NCBI GenBank assembly: GCA_016795325.1
Contig: JAEUHY010000012.1
Span: forward strand, 372,001 to 436,000
DNA from: Planctomycetota bacterium
GTDB lineage: Bacteria > Planctomycetota > UBA1135 > GCA-002686595
Direction of reading: 5' to 3'
DNA length: 64,000 nucleotides
In this document: in pieces, positions 61,258 through 64,000 of the stretch
How the letters are laid out: each line of letters begins with the position of its first letter
How positions within the stretch are numbered: position 1 is the first letter of the stretch
Notes under the pieces: generated by a model
Told to the model about the DNA's origin: nothing
The model's database searches: none
What the model saw: the letters and a program-made list of their open reading frames with translations, nothing else
Translations under genes and position numbers: made by a program

Positions 61258-61569
61258 ACGATCTGTTCATTCCGGGCCGACTGGTTCCGTGGGGCCCTTG
61301 AACGGGTCGCGATCAGGTGCATGTTCCTCGCGCACTTGAACGCAGCCGTTCGGCGCGTTTTCCTAGCAGCCCGTTGAAAAAGCCATTCGACGCACAACCC
61401 GCCCGGATTGCGCCGGCTCGTCGTCGCGAGATCCTCGCTGAACCTACTGATTCAGCTCTGGTCCCGCTCCTAGATCCGACGCAACCGGACGACTTCTGCG
61501 CTCGAAGCACTTTTTCACCAGACTGCTAGCTGCCGGTTCCGCCCCTCCTCCGATCCTCTCGACCAATCC
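61258..61569. other. Intergenic region with a MITE-like remnant
   Basis: No gene is visible in this stretch. It contains the 167-bp inverted-repeat element at 61363-61529 and lies between the VOC gene and the YceI gene. The rest shows no recognisable motif. Confidence 0.6.
61363..61529. mobile_element. MITE-like or insertion-sequence remnant with imperfect ~21-bp terminal inverted repeats
   Basis: The left end CTAGCAGCCCGTTGAAAAAG (61363-61382) matches the reverse complement of the right end (61509-61529, CTAGCAGTCTGGTGAAAAAG) at 16 of 20 positions. The ends start with CTAG, a palindromic 4-mer that could itself be a target duplication. The ~125-bp interior has no intact transposase. On the minus strand a short open stretch beginning GTGAAAAAGTGCTTCGAGCG is closed by a stop after 24 codons. 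No full-length relative is in the window. Confidence 0.5.
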
Positions 61570-62169
61570 ATGAAGCTCCTCCCCACCCTGCTCCTGGCCC
61601 TCGCCCTCCCCGCCGCCGCCGCGGCGCTCACCCTCGTTCCCGCGACCGCGGTCAGCGCTCCTGCGCAAGCCGCCAACTTCGCGATCGACGGCGGCCACTC
61701 GAGCGTGCTGTTCCGCATCAAGCACTTCGGCGTCAGCAACTTCTACGGCCGCTTCAACAGCGTGAAGGGCGAGATCGCCTGGGACGCCAAGAACGTCGAG
61801 AAGAGCTCGATCTCGATCGAGATCGATGCGGCGAGCGTCGACTCCAACAGCAAGGACCGCGACAACCACCTGCGCAACGCGGACTTCCTCAACGCCAAGG
61901 AATTCCCGACGCTGACCTTCAAGTCGAAGTCCGTGAAGAAGAAGGGCGAGCAGTTGGAAGTCACGGGCGACTTCACGATGCACGGCGTCACCAAGCCGAT
62001 CACGACGCTGGTGGACTTCACCGGCGAAGGCGAGACGGTCTACGGTTACCGCGCCGGCTTCGAGACGAGCTTCGAGATCAAGCGCTCGGACTACGGCGTT
62101 TCGGGTCTGCTCGAGGGTCTCAGCGACAACGTGCGCATCACCGTCGCGCTCGAGGCGACCAAGAAGTAA
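61570..62169 (+). CDS. YceI-family periplasmic protein
   Basis: The 199-residue product has a signal peptide (LLPTLLLALALPAAAAALTL). The lipocalin-like YceI domain is clear: FAIDGGHSSVLFRIKHFGVS (about residues 38-57), FYGRFNSVKGEIAWDAKNVE, FPTLTFKSKSVKKKG, TGDFTMHGVTKPITTLVDFT and FEIKRSDYGVSGLLEGLSDN. YceI proteins bind polyisoprenoids or other amphiphiles in the periplasm. The transcript ends at the hairpin at 62202-62233. It appears to be monocistronic. Confidence 0.93.
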   Translation: MKLLPTLLLALALPAAAAALTLVPATAVSAPAQAANFAIDGGHSSVLFRIKHFGVSNFYGRFNSVKGEIAWDAKNVEKSSISIEIDAASVDSNSKDRDNHLRNADFLNAKEFPTLTFKSKSVKKKGEQLEVTGDFTMHGVTKPITTLVDFTGEGETVYGYRAGFETSFEIKRSDYGVSGLLEGLSDNVRITVALEATKK

Positions 62170-62201
62170 GCGGCGCACGCTGATCAGCTGCTTCGCAAGC
62201 G

Positions 62202-62233
62202 ACGCGGCCGGGTCCCCTGGGGCCCGGCCGCGT
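62202..62233 (+). terminator. Terminator hairpin after the YceI gene
   Basis: ACGCGGCCGGG (62202-62212) pairs perfectly with CCCGGCCGCGT (62223-62233), giving an 11-bp stem, and TCGTAGT follows. It may serve both the YceI gene and the convergent gene at 62300. Confidence 0.65.
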
Positions 62234-62299
62234 TCGTAGTCGGCTGGTGGGTGACGCCTCGCGCGAACTCGCGCACGACGACGGAGCGCGCGCGCCGCG

Positions 62300-64000
62300 T
62301 CAGAGCGCGTCGAAGCGAAGCTCGAGGGTGTTCTCCGCGCGCACCTCGACGTCGCGACGCGGCCGCTCACGGCCCTCGACACGCGGATCGAGCTCCACGC
62401 GCCACTTCCCCGGCGCCAGCGACTGGAAGCGCGCCTGGCCGCGCAGGTCGAGCGTAGTCGTGCGCGTCTCGCGCTCGCCGTTCTGGTTCTTGGGCCCATC
62501 GAGGCGCCGCAGGATCGCTCGCGGCCAGGGGCCGCCCGGCGGCAGCGCGAGCAGGTCGACGACGAGCGCGCCGCCGGGCTCGAGCACGGCGTCCTCGAGC
62601 GTCTTGTCCTCTCCAGCTGCGAAGCCGAAGGGCTTGGTGGTGTGCAGTTGGAAGCGCGGGTGGCGCACTTCGAGCGCGAGGCGCTCGCTGGGCAACCCGA
62701 TCAATTCGAAGCTCCCGTCGTCGCCCGTCACCGCGGCGGGCGCGCCGTTGAGCAGCGCCTCGAACGGCGGCCGACGTCGGCCTCCATCGCCGCCGCGCCA
62801 ACGTCCCACGACGATGCGTGCCCCGCCGACCGCGTCGCCGCGCTTGTCGACCACGCGGCCGCGCAGCGCGTTGAGGGGAACGTCGATATCGAACTCGCGC
62901 TCGCCGCCGTCGTGGTCGAAGCTCGCCGCGGTCGTGCTGAGGAACTCCGGCGGCGCCACGACGATGCTCCACGCGCCCGCGCCGAGATCGTCGATTCGAT
63001 ACCGGCCTTGCGCGTCGGTCCGCACACGCAGCGCCTCGGGTCGACCGACCAGCGGCGTCGAAACTCCGTTGCGCGCAGGCGTGAACGTGAGCAGGGTTCT
63101 GGCCAGCGCGCGCCGGCCGCTGGTGACTCGCCCGGAGAGCGAGCCGCGGGCGAGCGCGCTGAGCACGCACTCCGCAGCTGCGCCGTCGACGATCTCCACC
63201 GGTGCGAACGCGCGCGCGTGCTCCTTCTCGCTGCGCGGCGCGCCGGCGCGCGGCTCGTGCAACGCCGCGGTGTAGGCGCCCGCGGTGAGACCTTCGAACA
63301 GCGCGCGGCCTTCCGCGTCCGTCGATTCCCAGCGCACGAAGCGCCGCGACGACTCGCCCTGCTCGGCGTTCTCGTTGTTGACCGGTGTGAGCCGCACCGC
63401 GCGCGACGCCGCGGGCAGACCGTCGGCGTTCAGCACCGTGACGGTGAGCGAAGCGCCCAGTGCGAGCTGAAGCTCGACCACGGCCTGGTCGCCGTCGAAA
63501 CACACCCGTGTCGGCGCCGACGACGCGTAGTCCTCGTGGCGAGCGATGACGACCCCGCACGCGCTCGCACGGCCGTAGATCAGGGTCTCGCCCTTGGCGT
63601 CCGTGCGTTCGCTGCGCACGGCTCCGCGCCCTCCCCGCCCCCAGTTTTGGTCGGCGTCGCCGGGCGTGCGGTCGGGTTCGAGCACAACGCGTGCGCCTTC
63701 GACGGGCGTCAAGCTCAGCGCTTCAACGACGCGGAACGTGAGCCGCGGCCGCGGCTGCAAACGCAGCTCGCCCAGTTCGTGCTCACGGCCTGGCATCGGG
63801 GTGAACTCCTCGCTGATGAATTCGTCGTAGCCCACCCGCGTCACTTGAAGCTTCAGCCGATCCTCGGGCTTGAAGCGCCGATCGCTGGTGAGGCGTGTGC
63901 GCCCATCGTCGAGCGTGGTCTTGCGAAACTCGAGCCAGCGAACCTGTCCAGCGGCGTCGCGCGCGCTCAGGCTCAGGTTGACCTCGTCGAGCGCCGCGCC
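62300..64000 (-). CDS. Carboxypeptidase-regulatory-like (transthyretin-fold) repeat protein, partial at its N-terminus
   Basis: The frame is open to the right edge of the window, so the N-terminus is missing and at least 566 residues are encoded. Repeated small beta-sandwich modules are visible: LTFRVVEALSLTPVEGARVV, SLTVTVLNADGLPAASRAVR, SLSGRVTSGRRALARTLLTF and LRGRVVDKRGDAVGGARIVV. Each is followed by a G-x-Y/F-R/E-I/L-x-x-L turn such as QGRYRIDDLGAGAWSIVVAP and DGSFELIGLPSERLALEVRH. This is the pattern of CarboxypepD_reg-like domains common in bacterial surface proteins. No catalytic domain is seen. It probably acts at the cell surface or in the periplasm. Confidence 0.7.
   Translation of the reverse strand, partial: GAALDEVNLSLSARDAAGQVRWLEFRKTTLDDGRTRLTSDRRFKPEDRLKLQVTRVGYDEFISEEFTPMPGREHELGELRLQPRPRLTFRVVEALSLTPVEGARVVLEPDRTPGDADQNWGRGGRGAVRSERTDAKGETLIYGRASACGVVIARHEDYASSAPTRVCFDGDQAVVELQLALGASLTVTVLNADGLPAASRAVRLTPVNNENAEQGESSRRFVRWESTDAEGRALFEGLTAGAYTAALHEPRAGAPRSEKEHARAFAPVEIVDGAAAECVLSALARGSLSGRVTSGRRALARTLLTFTPARNGVSTPLVGRPEALRVRTDAQGRYRIDDLGAGAWSIVVAPPEFLSTTAASFDHDGGEREFDIDVPLNALRGRVVDKRGDAVGGARIVVGRWRGGDGGRRRPPFEALLNGAPAAVTGDDGSFELIGLPSERLALEVRHPRFQLHTTKPFGFAAGEDKTLEDAVLEPGGALVVDLLALPPGGPWPRAILRRLDGPKNQNGERETRTTTLDLRGQARFQSLAPGKWRVELDPRVEGRERPRRDVEVRAENTLELRFDAL

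Noticed and set aside
1..64000. tRNA or rRNA genes
   Set aside because: I looked through the intergenic stretches for cloverleaf arms with the conserved T-loop sequence and found none. I cannot run tRNAscan, so a missed gene is possible but unlikely given the dense coding.

Overview
The window is GC-rich bacterial chromosome, about 70% G+C by eye, densely coded on both strands, with many GTG starts and often no clear Shine-Dalgarno. It most resembles a planctomycete, probably from the lineage rich in large secreted proteins that end in a short shared C-terminal domain. The clues are a 71-residue protein of the '-TAIDEF-KR-PFPSWSEVLGVLRSLGW' type, a DUF1573-type lipoprotein, a double-length UvrA, three secreted proteins with related C-termini, and small clade-type membrane proteins. 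This placement is inference; there is no rRNA gene here. I saw no tRNA, rRNA, CRISPR array or complete insertion sequence.

Layout. 1-4.9 kb: a partial CCA-adding enzyme, a small membrane protein, then a TolC-like outer membrane protein coupled to a helical-repeat lipoprotein. 5-18.5 kb: one minus-strand array, read from 18.5 kb down to 5 kb: double-length UvrA, XPB-type helicase, a helicase-C-like partner, ThiE/TenI, ThiL, TsaE, an ECF sigma factor and its membrane anti-sigma factor. Most junctions are 4-nt GTGA or ATGA stop-start overlaps. 18.6-22.2 kb: galE, a PBP4-type carboxypeptidase and an inositol-monophosphatase-like enzyme. 22.4-24.6 kb: a large secreted protein followed by a duplicated fragment of its own 3' end. 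24.6-31 kb: aroA, purC-mtnA, the small planctomycete protein, glyA and the DUF1573 lipoprotein. 31-40.2 kb: pstS-C-A-B (minus strand) and divergent phoR-phoU, an entire phosphate-starvation locus without phoB. 40.2-46 kb: fluoride channel, HupE/UreJ-like protein, a membrane TPR protein and a secreted protein with five 33-residue Cys/Asp repeats. 46-50 kb: sugar isomerase and Gfo/Idh oxidoreductase, then a secreted beta-helix protein. 49.9-57 kb: a TlpA-like thioredoxin read through an in-frame UGA, NAD(P)HX epimerase, a sulfatase-like lipoprotein, a GT-C-like membrane protein, an HtrA-type protease and two small envelope proteins. 57-64 kb: an SBBP-repeat secreted protein, a GT4 glycosyltransferase, a VOC protein, a MITE-like remnant, a YceI protein and a partial carboxypeptidase-regulatory-like protein.

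The most notable find is the TlpA-like gene at 49926-50912 (minus). A single in-frame TGA sits exactly where the first cysteine of the thioredoxin CxxC motif belongs, giving U-P-N-C. The frame continues for another 263 codons, and a hairpin with a GGGU apical loop follows the TGA at the distance expected of a bacterial SECIS. UGA is an ordinary stop in most other genes here, so this looks like selenocysteine insertion rather than a changed genetic code. Other points of interest are the tandem UvrA and its repair-thiamine-sigma gene array, a perfect 46-bp inverted repeat between the DUF1573 gene and pstB, a 117-bp duplicated gene 3' end whose coding differences are all synonymous, and large periplasmic insertions in PstC and PstA.
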